A stretch of DNA of 58,255 nt from Parvibaculum sp. Lineage in GTDB: Bacteria > Pseudomonadota > Alphaproteobacteria > Parvibaculales > Parvibaculaceae. Position 1 is the stretch's first letter, and each line of letters starts with the position of its first letter. Where the stretch lies: NCBI GenBank assembly GCA_019635955.1, contig JAHBYL010000017.1, positions 1 to 58,255 on the forward strand, written 5' to 3'. Positions 9,233 to 19,426 of the stretch are shown in pieces. The notes under the pieces are model-generated. The model was not told the DNA's origin and did not search any database. It saw nothing but the letters and a program-made list of their open reading frames with translations. The translations under genes and the position numbers were made by a program.

Positions 9233-10153
9233 ATGGCCTTCAAGGGCAAAGCAAAACATCTGGCCGAGTATGCGGCGCTGCGGCTTGCCCTTGCGTTCTT
9301 CGGCTCCATGCCGGTCGACCGCGCATCGGCGGTCGGCGGGTGGCTTGGCCGCACCATCGGGCCGAAAGTGGGCGTCACGAACCGGGCGCGGCGCAACATC
9401 AGTCTTGCCATGCCCGAGCTCGGCGCGGCCGAGGTAGAACGCATCGTCACCGGCATGTGGGACAATCTCGGCAGCACCATTGCGGAATATGCTCATCTGC
9501 CACTTTTCGCCCGGCCCGAAGAGCGGCATCGCATCGAGGTTGTGCATGCGGAATTGCTCCGCTCGCTCGCGGCTTCGGGCAATGGCGGTGTCTTCGCTTC
9601 CGGTCATTTTGCGAATTGGGAGCTGCTTCCCATCGTCATGATGCTCGAAGGCCTGAAGGGCGGCGAGGTCTACCGCCACGCGAACAATCCTTATGTGAAC
9701 AAATGGCTGGTGGGGCTGCGGGAGAAGATCACCAGGTCAACTCAGATTCCGAAAGGCGGCGCGGGGGCGCGCGTCATCGTGCGGCTCATGAAAGAGCGGA
9801 AGTTCGTCGCGATGCTCACGGACCAGAAGATGAATGACGGCATCGAAGCGAAATTCTTCGGCCTCCGCGCGATGACACCGGGCGCGCCTGCGGGACTTGC
9901 CGTTCGTTATGGAGACCCGATCATACCCGCCTGCATCGAACGGCTCGATGGCGCGCATTTCCGGATCACGGTCTACGATCCGATTTTCGCACGGCCGGAC
10001 GCCGAACCCGCTTCCGAAGTGCAGCGGATCACGCAGGAACTCAACGACTTCCTGGAAGCGAGAATCCGGGAGCATCCGGAACAATGGCTGTGGCTGCACG
10101 ACCGCTGGGCCGAGAAACCATGGATGCGGGTTAGAGGACCCGAAGGCGCCTGA
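9233..10153 (+). CDS. LpxL/HtrB-type lipid A biosynthesis acyltransferase
   Basis: This 306-residue protein is of the HtrB/LpxL/LpxM family, which adds secondary acyl chains to Kdo-lipid A from acyl-ACP. Seen here are an N-terminal hydrophobic helix (LALAFFGSMPVDRA), the catalytic block GHFANWELLPI (HX4D/E type with His and Glu), MLTDQKMNDGIEAKFFG, and the C-terminal PEQWLWLHDRWAEKPW. It closes the msbA-DUF374-waaA-lpxK run. Which chain it transfers, and to which position, cannot be read from sequence. It converges with the M23 peptidase 3 bases downstream, and no terminator is visible between them. Confidence 0.88.
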   Translation: MAFKGKAKHLAEYAALRLALAFFGSMPVDRASAVGGWLGRTIGPKVGVTNRARRNISLAMPELGAAEVERIVTGMWDNLGSTIAEYAHLPLFARPEERHRIEVVHAELLRSLAASGNGGVFASGHFANWELLPIVMMLEGLKGGEVYRHANNPYVNKWLVGLREKITRSTQIPKGGAGARVIVRLMKERKFVAMLTDQKMNDGIEAKFFGLRAMTPGAPAGLAVRYGDPIIPACIERLDGAHFRITVYDPIFARPDAEPASEVQRITQELNDFLEARIREHPEQWLWLHDRWAEKPWMRVRGPEGA

Positions 10154-10156
10154 TCC

Positions 10157-10987
10157 TCAGTTGCCGCCTGTCGCCGCCTTTTCCGTCGGCATTGGCCCAA
10201 CGAGACGTTGCGGGTCAAGCCAGGCGCCACGCCAATAGAGCCCCCAATGGAGATGCGGGCCCGTCGCGCGGCCCGTGCCGCCGACCGCGCCAAGTACATC
10301 GCCCTGCTCCACGCGATCGCCCGCCTTCACGTCGATCCGGCTCATATGCATCATCAGGCTGGTGACGCCCTGGCCGTGATCGAGAAACACGAGACCGCCT
10401 TCGAAATACATGTCCATGTCGGCGAGCGTCACCACGCCGCCTGCGGGGGCGACGATGGGCGTGCCGGTCGGGGCGGCGACATCGACGCCATAATGCGGGC
10501 GGCGCGGCTCGCCATTGTAAAAGCGTTGGGAACCGAAGACACCGGAGATCGGGCCCGTGGCCGGCCAGATGAACCCCTCACGGAACCAGCTTCCATCGGC
10601 GCGCGTCTTTCGCGCCTCGTTCTTGACGCGCGTGCTGCGGGCAATCGCTTCCATCGCTTCGGGCGGCGGCGTCACGAACTTTTGCGGTACGCCCTCGACG
10701 CGCTGGATTTTCCATTCGCGCGGTGCGATGACGAGTTCGCGTTCGAGCGCGGTTCCATCGGGCAGATTCACGACAAGCCTTGCCGTGCTCCCGTGATCAC
10801 GGTCGAAGCCGAAAGCGAAGACGCCCTCATTATCCACATCGAGTCGTGTGCCGTCGAGATGCGCCGTTGCGCCCGGCGCCACCTGCCCGATGACGAGGCC
10901 GCCTTGTTCGAGATTGCCTTCAATTTCCAGCGCTGCGGCAGGCATCGCCAGCCCGAAAGACAGCAGCAGGGCGGCGAGCCTCCTCAT
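10157..10987 (-). CDS. M23-family (LytM) metallopeptidase, exported
   Basis: The 276-residue protein starts with a signal peptide (MRRLAALLLSFGLAMPAAA, cleavage after Ala). A beta-rich middle domain precedes a C-terminal LytM domain. The zinc ligands are visible in RRPHYGVDVAAPTGTPI (HxxxD) and in GPHLHWGLYW (HxH). These enzymes cut peptidoglycan cross-bridges, or act as activators when degenerate; here all ligands appear present. The start overlaps the DUF2093 gene by 4 bases (ATGA), placing it in an xseA-DUF2093-peptidase operon. Confidence 0.9.
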   Translation of the reverse strand: MRRLAALLLSFGLAMPAAALEIEGNLEQGGLVIGQVAPGATAHLDGTRLDVDNEGVFAFGFDRDHGSTARLVVNLPDGTALERELVIAPREWKIQRVEGVPQKFVTPPPEAMEAIARSTRVKNEARKTRADGSWFREGFIWPATGPISGVFGSQRFYNGEPRRPHYGVDVAAPTGTPIVAPAGGVVTLADMDMYFEGGLVFLDHGQGVTSLMMHMSRIDVKAGDRVEQGDVLGAVGGTGRATGPHLHWGLYWRGAWLDPQRLVGPMPTEKAATGGN

Positions 10988-11202
10988 GCCTTGCCTCGGA
11001 CTTCCTGCATTCTCTTCAGCGAGGCTTCGGGCGTTGCATAAGGTTCCTGCAGATCGACGTTCCAGTAGCGCAACTCGTCGAGCGGGATATGCGCGCCTGT
11101 GACGGCGCAGACAACATAGGCGCCCGGCTTCACGACGTGATACTCGCCGTCGCCATAGACGAGCTCTGCTTCGCCGCCGCCGATCTTGTCGATCCTGTTC
11201 AT
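10984..11202 (-). CDS. DUF2093 family protein
   Basis: The 72-residue protein matches DUF2093, a short alphaproteobacterial family that commonly sits next to xseA. The conserved core is GEAELVYGDGEYHVVKPGAYVVCAVTG followed by IPLDELRYWNVD. ATG 11202 is chosen over the TTG two codons earlier because AGAGGG lies about 9 bases upstream on this strand. Its function is unknown. It sits between xseA (46 bases upstream) and the M23 peptidase (4-base overlap). Confidence 0.88.
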   Translation of the reverse strand: MNRIDKIGGGEAELVYGDGEYHVVKPGAYVVCAVTGAHIPLDELRYWNVDLQEPYATPEASLKRMQEVRGKA

Positions 11203-11248
11203 ACGCAAACCCTCTTTTCGGGCACTCTAGCCTTTCGTGCGGTGGCGA

Positions 11249-12676
11249 TCAAAGCAGGGTTCCCTGCGTGCCGCCCATCGCTTTCGGTACCGTCTTCTTT
11301 GGCTCCGGGGAGGACGAAGTGCCTGCCACGGTCACGCCGAGCCGGTCGGAGGCGAATTCGATCTCGAGGACGGCACCCGGCTGCTGGCCCGCGCCGGCGC
11401 GGACGGGCCTTCCGGCAGCGTCCCGCACTACCGCGTAACCCCGTTTCAGTACGCCATGGTAGGAATAGCTTTCGAGAAGCTTCCCCACGCCGTCGAGCCT
11501 GCGCCCAAGATCCGCGAGTTGACGCATCTCCGCGCGGCCGAGCCTTTCGGCAAGTTGCGGCAAGGCCTTTCGCTCGCTGGCGATCTTCACGCGGATCGGC
11601 TGTGGCGAGAGGCGTCCGGCAACATTGTCGAGTTTTGCACGCTTAACCTCCGCGGCGCGCGTGAGCGCGCGGGTGAGCCGCTCCGCCGCGTTGTCGAAGC
11701 GCTGCCGAGGCAAAGCCATCACATCCTGAAGGCGCGGCAGACCTCGGGCGAGGCCGCGAAGCTGCGTCCGCGCATTTTCGATGAGCCGTGTCTCGGCGCG
11801 CATCAGGCGTGTGGCGCGGTCGCGAATATCGGCAATGAGTTCGGCACGTACCGGCACCGCCATTTCGGCGGCCGCTGTGGGTGTCGGCGCACGACGATCC
11901 GAGGCAAAGTCGATCAGCGTCGTATCCGTCTCGTGGCCGACGGCAGAGATGAGCGGGATTGCGCTTTCCGCCGCCGCGCGCACCACCACTTCCTCGTTGA
12001 AGGACCAGAGATCCTCGATCGAGCCGCCGCCGCGCGCAACGATCAGCACATCGGGCCGCGGGACCGCGCCGCCCTTCTCCATCGCATTGAAGCCCCGGAT
12101 CGCCGCCGCCACTTCCGCCGCGCTGGTTTCACCCTGAACACGCACCGGCCAGACAAGTACATGACGGGGAAAGCGGTCCTGCAATCTGTGGAGAATGTCG
12201 CGAATCACGGCGCCGGTCGGGCTTGTCACCACACCGATCACCTGCGGCAGATAGGGCAGCGCGCGCTTGCGTTCGGCGGCGAAGAGGCCTTCTGCGGCGA
12301 GCTTCTTCCGCCGCTCCTCGAGCAGCGCCATCAGCGCGCCGACGCCTGCGGGCTCCAGGTGTTCGATCACGATCTGGTATTTCGAGCTGCCGGGATAGGT
12401 CGTCAGCTTGCCGGTCGCAATCACTTCCATGCCCTCTTCGGGCTTGAAGCGGAGCTTGCCGAAATTCCCCTTCCAGATGACGGCATCCATCCGCGCCTTG
12501 TCATCCTTCAGGCCGAAATAGCAATGGCCCGAGGAATGGGGCCCGCGATAGCCGGTGATCTCACCGCGCACACGGACATGGCCGAAGGTTTCCTCCACGG
12601 TGCGCTTCAGCGCGAAGGAAATCTCGCTGACCGAGAATTCATGGGCGTTGTTGGCGGTACCTTCCGGAGGGGTCAT
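11249..12676 (-). CDS. xseA: Exodeoxyribonuclease VII large subunit
   Basis: XseA is the catalytic subunit of ExoVII, which degrades single-stranded DNA into oligonucleotides. The 475-residue product has the N-terminal OB fold ([26 protein letters not shown], then HCYFGLKDD), the catalytic core ([56 protein letters not shown]), and a C-terminal coiled coil that binds XseB. The frame stays open far upstream across purD, but only the segment from ATG 12676 is protein-like, and GGAGG lies just before it (complement of 12662-12670). It is divergent from purD. Confidence 0.95.
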   Translation of the reverse strand: MTPPEGTANNAHEFSVSEISFALKRTVEETFGHVRVRGEITGYRGPHSSGHCYFGLKDDKARMDAVIWKGNFGKLRFKPEEGMEVIATGKLTTYPGSSKYQIVIEHLEPAGVGALMALLEERRKKLAAEGLFAAERKRALPYLPQVIGVVTSPTGAVIRDILHRLQDRFPRHVLVWPVRVQGETSAAEVAAAIRGFNAMEKGGAVPRPDVLIVARGGGSIEDLWSFNEEVVVRAAAESAIPLISAVGHETDTTLIDFASDRRAPTPTAAAEMAVPVRAELIADIRDRATRLMRAETRLIENARTQLRGLARGLPRLQDVMALPRQRFDNAAERLTRALTRAAEVKRAKLDNVAGRLSPQPIRVKIASERKALPQLAERLGRAEMRQLADLGRRLDGVGKLLESYSYHGVLKRGYAVVRDAAGRPVRAGAGQQPGAVLEIEFASDRLGVTVAGTSSSPEPKKTVPKAMGGTQGTLL

Positions 12677-12808
12677 CTGGCACTTTCTGGCTCTGCTGAG
12701 GCCCTGCTCCAGCCGGTTTGCCGGAGCGGGGGCCCATGTTACAAGGGAGCCCTTCGCGCCCCAACCCCTTGCCGGGCGGGCCTGAGCGAATTCCAGGGGA
12801 CGGCACCC

Positions 12809-14092
12809 ATGAATATTCTCGTCATCGGCTCCGGCGGCCGGGAACATGCCCTTTGCTGGGCAATCGCGAAAAGCCCGCTCTGCGACAAGCTCTACTGCGC
12901 GCCCGGGAATGGCGGCATCGGGCAGGTCGCCGAATGCGTGCCCCTCTCCCCCACCGATTTCGATGCCATCGTCGCGTTCGTCCGCGAAAAGGGGATCGGC
13001 TTCGTCGTGATCGGCCCGGAAGACCCGCTGGTGAAGGGCCTTGCCGACAGGCTGGACGCGGAAGGCATAGCGAGCTTCGGCCCCTCGGCCGAGGCCGCGC
13101 AGCTCGAAGGCTCGAAAGGCTTCACGAAGGATCTCTGCGCGGAATGGGATATTCCAACCGCCGCCTATGGCCGATTCTCGAATGCCGCGGACGCCAAGGC
13201 CTTCATTGCGAAGAAGGGTGCGCCCATCGTCGTGAAAGCAGACGGGCTCGCCGCCGGCAAGGGCGTGATCATCGCGGAGACGGTGGAACAGGCGAACGCC
13301 GCCATCGACGATATTCTGGGCGGGCGCTTCGGCGCGGCAGGCGCGGAAGTCGTGGTCGAGGAATTTCTCGAAGGCGAGGAAGCGAGTTTCTTCGCACTTT
13401 GCGATGGCACCAACGTTCTGCCGCTTGCCACGGCGCAAGATCACAAGCGTGTCTTCGACAACGACCAGGGACCGAACACGGGCGGCATGGGCGCCTATTC
13501 GCCCGCGCCGGTGATGACGCCAGGCCTTTCCGTGCGCGTGATGCGCGAAATCGTGGGGCCGACGGTGCGCGCCATGCGCGACAAGGGCATGCCGTTCAAG
13601 GGCGTACTCTATGCAGGGCTGATGATCACCAAGGATGGGCCGAAGCTCATCGAATATAACGCCCGCTTCGGCGATCCGGAAACACAGGTGCTGATGACGC
13701 GGCTCGAGTGCGATGTGCTGCCGCTGCTGATGGCCTGCCATGCCGGCACGCTCGACAAGGCATCGCTGCGCTGGAAGGACGAGGTCGCTCTCACCGTCGT
13801 GATGGCGGCGGAGGGCTATCCGGGCGACTACAAGAAGAATACGGAAATAAAAGGCCTCGCGGAAGCGGGCGCGGAAGACGGCGTGCAAATCTTCCATGCG
13901 GGCACAAAGGCCGATAGTGGACGCATCTTCGCGACCGGCGGACGCGTGCTCAATGTGACGGCCACAGGCAAGACGACGGCCGATGCACAGGCGCGCGCCT
14001 ATCGCGCAATTGCGAAGATCGACTGGAAGGAAGGCTTCTGCCGCCGCGACATCGGCTACCGCGCGATCGAGCGCGAGAAGCTGAACGCCTGA
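12809..14092 (+). CDS. purD: Phosphoribosylamine-glycine ligase (GAR synthetase)
   Basis: PurD joins phosphoribosylamine and glycine with ATP hydrolysis, the second step of de novo purine synthesis. The 427-residue length is standard. Motifs seen include the N-terminal [38 protein letters not shown] (ATP-grasp), [21 protein letters not shown], and [12 protein letters not shown]. The start follows AGGGGA at 12796-12801. The frame is open upstream over antisense xseA, but that part has no PurD homology. It shares a 132-base divergent promoter region with xseA. The downstream glyA with its ZTP riboswitch links to the same folate/purine pathway. Confidence 0.96.
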   Translation: MNILVIGSGGREHALCWAIAKSPLCDKLYCAPGNGGIGQVAECVPLSPTDFDAIVAFVREKGIGFVVIGPEDPLVKGLADRLDAEGIASFGPSAEAAQLEGSKGFTKDLCAEWDIPTAAYGRFSNAADAKAFIAKKGAPIVVKADGLAAGKGVIIAETVEQANAAIDDILGGRFGAAGAEVVVEEFLEGEEASFFALCDGTNVLPLATAQDHKRVFDNDQGPNTGGMGAYSPAPVMTPGLSVRVMREIVGPTVRAMRDKGMPFKGVLYAGLMITKDGPKLIEYNARFGDPETQVLMTRLECDVLPLLMACHAGTLDKASLRWKDEVALTVVMAAEGYPGDYKKNTEIKGLAEAGAEDGVQIFHAGTKADSGRIFATGGRVLNVTATGKTTADAQARAYRAIAKIDWKEGFCRRDIGYRAIEREKLNA

Positions 14093-14132
14093 CCTCCATA
14101 CGAACAGAAAATAACCGGGGAGTGACACGACC

Positions 14133-15224
14133 ATGAGCGCAGCAGAGCCGAGCCGCCAGGAGCAGTTTTCGGGAACTAAGGATGTGGCCGACAGCCACAA
14201 GTTCGACGAGAAGCGCCTTGAGCAATATATGCAGGCGCATGTCGAGGGCTATGAAGGTCCGCTCACGGTCAAGCAGTTCAAGGGTGGACAGTCGAATCCG
14301 ACCTACCAGCTCGTCACGCCGAAGCAGAAATATGTGCTTCGCCGCAAGCCACCGGGAAAGCTGCTGCCTTCCGCGCATGCGGTCGACCGCGAATACAAGG
14401 TGATTACCGCGCTTCACAGCGTCGGCTTCCCGGCGCCGCGCACCTTCTGTCTCTGCGAGGATGACAACGTCATCGGCACGATGTTCTACATCATGGAAAT
14501 GGTCGACGGTCGCGTGCTATGGGAGCCGCTGCTGCCGGGCCAGGACAAGGAGACGTGCTGGAAGATCTACGACTCGCTGAACGCCACCATGGCGCAGCTT
14601 CACATGGTCGATTACGAGGCGGTGGGCCTCGGCGATTTCGGTAAACCCGGCAATTATTTCGCGCGCCAGATTTCGCGCTGGACGAAGCAATATGTCGCAT
14701 CCGAAACGGAAACCATTCCGGAGATGAACAAGCTCATGGAGTGGCTCCCTGCGAATGTGCCGCAGGACGACTCCAATTCGGTGGTTCACGGCGACTATCG
14801 CCTCGACAACACAATCCTCCACCCGACCGAACCCAGGGTGATCGCGGTTCTCGACTGGGAGCTTTCGACGCTCGGCCACCCGCTTGGCGATTTCACCTAC
14901 AGCCTCATGCAGTGGGTGATGCCCGGCCAGGGCACGGGCGGCGGCACCGGATCGATCCGCACCGCGAACCTCAAGGAGCTTGGCATCCCGACGCTTGAGG
15001 AATACATCGCGATGTATTGTGAGCGGACGAATCGTTCCGGTATCGAAAATCTCGATTTCTATTTTTCATATAATTTCTTCCGCCTAGCCGGTATCCTGCA
15101 GGGAATCGCGGGGCGGGTAAGGGACGGGACGGCTTCAAGCGAACACGCAAAGCAAATGGCGGCCAATGTCCGGCCGTTGGCGCAGGAAGCATGGCTCTAT
15201 GCCCAGCGCGCTGGGGCGCAATAA
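14133..15224 (+). CDS. Phosphotransferase family protein (APH-like, ACAD10/11 N-terminal type)
   Basis: This 363-residue aminoglycoside-phosphotransferase-like kinase has [12 protein letters not shown] (ATP loop), [22 protein letters not shown] (catalytic Lys and the conserved family sequence), the Brenner motif [12 protein letters not shown], and [16 protein letters not shown]. This is the subfamily found fused to, or beside, acyl-CoA dehydrogenases (ACAD10/11), where it is thought to phosphorylate 4-hydroxyacyl-CoA. That substrate is an inference here. A GGGGAG SD (14116-14121) precedes ATG 14133. A GNAT protein follows 26 bases later. Confidence 0.88.
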   Translation: MSAAEPSRQEQFSGTKDVADSHKFDEKRLEQYMQAHVEGYEGPLTVKQFKGGQSNPTYQLVTPKQKYVLRRKPPGKLLPSAHAVDREYKVITALHSVGFPAPRTFCLCEDDNVIGTMFYIMEMVDGRVLWEPLLPGQDKETCWKIYDSLNATMAQLHMVDYEAVGLGDFGKPGNYFARQISRWTKQYVASETETIPEMNKLMEWLPANVPQDDSNSVVHGDYRLDNTILHPTEPRVIAVLDWELSTLGHPLGDFTYSLMQWVMPGQGTGGGTGSIRTANLKELGIPTLEEYIAMYCERTNRSGIENLDFYFSYNFFRLAGILQGIAGRVRDGTASSEHAKQMAANVRPLAQEAWLYAQRAGAQ

Positions 15225-15250
15225 CAAGAAAAAGAGAGTGAGTAGCGTAA

Positions 15251-15697
15251 ATGAGTTCTTCCGGCATATCTTCCTGGACAAGGCACGGCTTCGAGATCAA
15301 TACCGACAAGTCGAAACTCGACAAGGCATCGATCCTGAAGATGCTCGGCGCGACCTATTGGGCACGCGACGTGTCGCCGGACCACCTCTGGACGAGCATC
15401 CAGAATTCACGGTCCTACGGTCTCTATTCGCCGCAAGGCGAACAGGCCGGCTTCGGCCGCATGGTCACGGACATGACCCGGTTTGCCTGGATGAGCGACG
15501 TCTACATTCTGCCCGTCCATCGCGACGCCGGCCTCGGCAAGTGGATCGTGGAGACCATGGTGAACGATCCGGCGCTTGCTTCCGTTCATCGCATCATGCT
15601 TTCCACCACCGATGCCCATTCGCTCTATGAACGTCTCGGCTTCGTGACCATCGGCGACGATGGCGAAGCCCGTCAGCTGATGCAGCTGAAGCGATAG
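15251..15697 (+). CDS. GNAT-family N-acetyltransferase
   Basis: The 148-residue protein has the GNAT fold: GFGRMVTDMTRFAWMSDVYI (beta4), VHRDAGLGKWIVETMV (the acetyl-CoA P-loop; R-x-x-G-x-G/A here as RDAGLGK), then HRIMLSTTDAHSLYERLGFV (motif B with the Tyr-Glu-x-x-Gly-Phe segment). The acceptor substrate is unknown. It is likely co-transcribed with the upstream phosphotransferase and ends 3 bases from the convergent phosphofructokinase gene. Confidence 0.86.
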   Translation: MSSSGISSWTRHGFEINTDKSKLDKASILKMLGATYWARDVSPDHLWTSIQNSRSYGLYSPQGEQAGFGRMVTDMTRFAWMSDVYILPVHRDAGLGKWIVETMVNDPALASVHRIMLSTTDAHSLYERLGFVTIGDDGEARQLMQLKR

Positions 15698-15700
15698 AAC

Positions 15701-16855
15701 TCAATAGAAGAACATCGGGTTGCCGAGTACCTTTGCGATGCGGGGACGATAGGTCTCGGCGTCGTAGAGGGCGGCGACATCCACGCGCTTCTTTCCTTCC
15801 GTGCAGAGGCCAGCGGGCACGGTCGCGTACTTGCCATCGCGCAGCGCCGTCATGAAACCCGTGCGGCCCGCCGCGATTTCCTGCACGGCCATTGTGCCGA
15901 AGCTCTTCGCCACCATGCGATCGAGCGCGTCCGGCGCACCGGCGCGCATGAGATAGGCGAGCGATTGCGTGATCGTGTCGACGCCGGTCAGCCTCGTCAG
16001 TTCGGCGCCGAGAATCTGGCCAATGCCGCCGAGGCGCTTGCGGCCATATTCGTCGGCCTCGCCATAGTGTTGCAGCTCCCCGCCTTCGATGCGCGCGCCT
16101 TCCGACACCACCACCATCGCGTAGCGCGCGGGATTTTCCATCCGGTCGGCGGCGATGAGCTCTGCCAGCCTCGCCGGATCGAATGGGACTTCGGCGATGA
16201 TCGCCCTGTCCACGTCGGCGAGATAGCTCGCGATCAGCGCCGTTTCGCCGGAATGACGGCCGAACAGCTCCACCACGGCAATGCGCTCATGGCTGCCAGT
16301 CGAGGTACGCAGGGCATTGATGAATTCGACCGAGCGCGACACGGCGGTCGAGAAGCCGATGCAGTAATCCGTACCATGAACGTCATTGTCCATGGTTTTC
16401 GGAATCGAGACGGTTTTCACGCCTTGCTCGCTCAGATGCGCGGCGTAGGCAAGCGTCCCGTCGCCGCCGATACAGACCATGACGTCAATGCCGAGATGCT
16501 CGATCACACGGAGGATATGCGGCGTCGCATCGACTGTGCCCTTGGCGGAGGCCGTGAACTTTCCCTTCAGAAACGCCGGCAGGTTCTCCTCCAGCATCCA
16601 GTAGGGGTCGATGCGCGTCGTGTGAAGTACGGTGCCGCCTTCGCGGTCGATGGTCCGCACCTGCTCGCGGTCGAGGCGCATCAGATGTTCTTCGCTTCCT
16701 TCGGGATCGTCAGGATTGTAGTGGAGGGGGCCCGACCAGCCGCGGCGAAAGCCGATCACCTCCCAGCCGAACTCGCGGGCGCGGCGTGTCACCGCCTTGA
16801 TGCAGGGATTGAGGCCGGGGACGTCGCCGCCGCCGGTCAGGATTCCAATTCGCAT
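15701..16855 (-). CDS. 6-phosphofructokinase, G/K-type active site
   Basis: This 384-residue protein belongs to the PFKA family. Visible are the N-terminal GILTGGGDVPGLN, CIGGDGTLAYAA (residues 129-137), IPKTMDNDVHGTDYCIGFST, and later EVPFDP and MVVVSEGA. At the two phosphoryl-donor positions it has Gly (residue 133, like E. coli Gly104) and Lys (residue 153, like E. coli Gly124). The PPi enzymes have Asp and Lys, so Gly133 favours ATP use. ATG 16855 was chosen for its GGAGAG SD. Many related bacteria lack a classical PFK, so the in vivo donor should be treated as inferred. Confidence 0.88.
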   Translation of the reverse strand: MRIGILTGGGDVPGLNPCIKAVTRRAREFGWEVIGFRRGWSGPLHYNPDDPEGSEEHLMRLDREQVRTIDREGGTVLHTTRIDPYWMLEENLPAFLKGKFTASAKGTVDATPHILRVIEHLGIDVMVCIGGDGTLAYAAHLSEQGVKTVSIPKTMDNDVHGTDYCIGFSTAVSRSVEFINALRTSTGSHERIAVVELFGRHSGETALIASYLADVDRAIIAEVPFDPARLAELIAADRMENPARYAMVVVSEGARIEGGELQHYGEADEYGRKRLGGIGQILGAELTRLTGVDTITQSLAYLMRAGAPDALDRMVAKSFGTMAVQEIAAGRTGFMTALRDGKYATVPAGLCTEGKKRVDVAALYDAETYRPRIAKVLGNPMFFY

Positions 16856-16953
16856 GCGTCTCTCCGGTGCATCTGCCCCATGATGGGTTGCCCCTCCCAT
16901 TTGCGCGCGGAGCAGGCTAGCCTGCCCTATCCTAACAGCTAGATGTCCAATCC

Positions 16954-18123
16954 ATGAAGACAAGCGGTACCTATACGATCGCCGTTGCGGGGCTCGGGCG
17001 GCGGATCGCCACCGTCATCCGCAATCTCGTCACGGCCGCTCCCAACATGCGCATCGTCGCGTATGCGGATCCGGCGCCCACGGGCCGCTCGCAGCTCGAG
17101 AAGCACGGAATCGGAACCGGTCGCGCCTTTGACGATGTCGCCGCCATGCTTCGCGAGACGGAACCCGATCTCCTGATGGTCGGCTCGCCGAACCATCTTC
17201 ATCTTGCCCATATCAAGGCAGGGCTGGAGGCCGGCGTGCGCGTCTTCACAGAAAAGCCCGTGGTGCGCACAGAAGAAGAGACATGGGAGCTCGCCCGCCT
17301 CATCGCCGAGCATGGCCAGAATGCGGTGCTTGTCGGGCTCGTGCTCCGTTCGGCGCCGCTTGTCGGTGCGGTGACGCAGATGCTGCGCGAAAGGCTCGGC
17401 AAGCTTGTCAGCTTCGAGGGCAATGAACATCTCCACCCCGAGCACGGCGCCTTTCTCATGCGCGACTGGCGGCGGCATGAGGTGCATGGCGGCTCGTTCC
17501 TGCTCGACAAATGCTGCCACGACTTCGATCTCTACCGGCTTTTCGCAGGGGCGCTGCCTGCACGGGTGGCGAGCTTTGGCGGGCGCAGCATCTTCACGCC
17601 GGAGAACGAAGCGCTGGCGGAGCGCCGCTACGACGACGGCAAACCGGCCTATACGCTCTGGCGCGGGGGCTGGAACGCGGGCGAGAGCACCTTCCGGTCG
17701 GATGCCGATGTCGCCGACAACCAGGTCGCGCTGATCGAGTATGAAAACGGTGTGCGCCTCTCCTTCCACGCGAATACTCACGCGGGCAAGCTGCAACGGC
17801 GCTGGTATTTCGCCGGACTCGACGGCGCGCTTGAAGCCGATCTCGTGACGAACCGTCTCACCTTCCGCGATGCGCTGGGTCTCCACCCACCGGAGGTGCG
17901 GGAATTTCCGGCAAGCGTTGAAGGCCATTACGGTTCGGATGAGCAGATGGGCCGTGCCCTTGCCGCGCATCTGCTCGACGGAGCGCCCTTCCCGGTCCGC
18001 GTCTACGATGCGATGGTCGCCGGCCTCACCGTCATGGCCGCGGACCGGGCCATGCGCGAGGGAACGGTCGTGGATTGCCGGCCCCTTTGGGGGCGACTCG
18101 ACAAGGAACTTGGACGGGGATGA
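16954..18123 (+). CDS. Gfo/Idh/MocA family oxidoreductase
   Basis: The 389-residue protein has an N-terminal Rossmann fold (IAVAGLGRRIATVI) that binds NAD(P), the family's MVGSPNHLHLAHIKAGLEAG and VFTEKPVV (EKP motif), and a C-terminal alpha/beta substrate domain with DKCCHDFDLYRLF. Such enzymes oxidise sugars, inositols or related polyols; the substrate cannot be named. It is divergent from the phosphofructokinase by 98 bases, and its stop lies 3 bases from the convergent aldolase-like gene. Confidence 0.85.
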   Translation: MKTSGTYTIAVAGLGRRIATVIRNLVTAAPNMRIVAYADPAPTGRSQLEKHGIGTGRAFDDVAAMLRETEPDLLMVGSPNHLHLAHIKAGLEAGVRVFTEKPVVRTEEETWELARLIAEHGQNAVLVGLVLRSAPLVGAVTQMLRERLGKLVSFEGNEHLHPEHGAFLMRDWRRHEVHGGSFLLDKCCHDFDLYRLFAGALPARVASFGGRSIFTPENEALAERRYDDGKPAYTLWRGGWNAGESTFRSDADVADNQVALIEYENGVRLSFHANTHAGKLQRRWYFAGLDGALEADLVTNRLTFRDALGLHPPEVREFPASVEGHYGSDEQMGRALAAHLLDGAPFPVRVYDAMVAGLTVMAADRAMREGTVVDCRPLWGRLDKELGRG

Positions 18124-18126
18124 GGC

Positions 18127-19272
18127 TCAGGCGCTGCGGCCCCGCGCCTCGATCGGCCAGACATCGACCAGCACGTCGCCCCGGACCACGTGATAGGCGT
18201 CATAGAGGTTCACTGTCGGATCGCAATGCGGCGTCATGGCGGTGAGGACGCTTCCAAGCGGCAGGCGAGCCCCCTCCGGCAGCAAAATCCCTCCCTGCTC
18301 GTCGCCGAAGAAGAAATAGCCTGCCCCTTCCGGCGCGCCGGAGAGAAGTTTCGGAGGTTCGGCGTCGGTCGAGAAGGATTTGAAGCCCGCATCGGTCGTG
18401 GCGAGGCTCTTCGTGTTGTTCGAGACAACCGACATCTGCACGAAAAGGGAGGTTTCGAAGGGGAAGCTCGCGCCGTTGCCGAGCGCGACATCGTGATACT
18501 GCTTGTCCATGAAGATGTAGGAGCCGCCCTGCAGCTCCGTCAGAACATTCGCTTCCGGATCGATATTGTAGCTGCCGGTGCCGCCGCCGCTCACGATATC
18601 GCAGCACATGCCCTTCGCCTTCAACGCATCGCGCTGTTCGCCGAGCACCTTCATCGCCGCGAGCGACTTCTCCCGCCTCTCTGCGAAATCATGGATATGC
18701 ATGAGGTGGCCTGCATAGGCCTGAAGACCGCGCAGTTCGAGATACTCGGCAGCATCGAGCAATTCCGCGAGATCGGTCGCCTCTTCGCCGGGGCGGATGC
18801 CGGTGCGGTGAAGCCCGACATCGAGATCGACCAGAACCTTGAGCTTGCGCTTTCCTTCTGCGGCTGCGGCGGCAAGCGCGCGGGCGTTTTCCGGATTGTC
18901 GACCACGACCATGAGATCCGGCAGTTTCGCATTGAGCGCAACGAGGCGCCCGAGGCCCTGCTTCGTCACCACTGGCGAGGTGATGAGAATGCTCTCGATC
19001 CCGCCTGCCGCCATAGCCTCCGCCTCGCCGAGCTTCGCGCAACAGACACCGAGGGCGCCGGCTGCGATTTGCGCCCTGGCGATGGAAACGGACTTGTGCG
19101 TCTTCGCATGGGGCCGGAGCCCCAGGCCGTTCAGCCTGCAATGCTCGGCCATGCGGGCGACGTTCCGCTCGAAAGCATCGAGATCGAGCACCAGCGCGGG
19201 CGTCGGTATTCCCGCCCGGGAATCTGGCTCGCCGATCATGTCCCTTGCGGTCTTCAGTGCTTCGCTCGTCAT
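18127..19272 (-). CDS. D-threonine aldolase / D-serine dehydratase-like PLP enzyme (alanine racemase fold)
   Basis: The 381-residue protein starts with TPALVLDLDAFERNVARM, then RPHAKTHKS, where the Lys in AKTHK is the PLP Schiff-base lysine. VDLDVGLHRTG, SGGGTGSYN and the C-terminal TPHCDPTVNLYDAYHVV follow; the last holds the His/Cys metal site of the DSD1 group. Family members cleave D-threonine to glycine and acetaldehyde or dehydrate D-serine; which one applies here is unknown. ATG 19272 follows AGAGG 5 bases upstream on this strand. Confidence 0.86.
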   Translation of the reverse strand: MTSEALKTARDMIGEPDSRAGIPTPALVLDLDAFERNVARMAEHCRLNGLGLRPHAKTHKSVSIARAQIAAGALGVCCAKLGEAEAMAAGGIESILITSPVVTKQGLGRLVALNAKLPDLMVVVDNPENARALAAAAAEGKRKLKVLVDLDVGLHRTGIRPGEEATDLAELLDAAEYLELRGLQAYAGHLMHIHDFAERREKSLAAMKVLGEQRDALKAKGMCCDIVSGGGTGSYNIDPEANVLTELQGGSYIFMDKQYHDVALGNGASFPFETSLFVQMSVVSNNTKSLATTDAGFKSFSTDAEPPKLLSGAPEGAGYFFFGDEQGGILLPEGARLPLGSVLTAMTPHCDPTVNLYDAYHVVRGDVLVDVWPIEARGRSA

Positions 19273-19426
19273 GGTGCCTCTCAGCCGGAATAATGCGGGG
19301 CGCATCCTACATGCTCGGCCGAACGGGACAAATGGCCACCGCTTACGCGGTTGAATTCCCTCCTCGGGGCGGTGACGCTATAAGAAACGAGCGGTGCGGG
19401 GCGCCGCGGACAAGATGGGGGGCGAT

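Noticed and set aside
11237..12808. A long plus-strand open frame continuous with purD, and the mirror minus-strand frame extending xseA to 14200
   Set aside because: Only the parts from ATG 12809 (purD) and ATG 12676 (xseA) show family homology. The rest is antisense readthrough caused by high GC codon structure.
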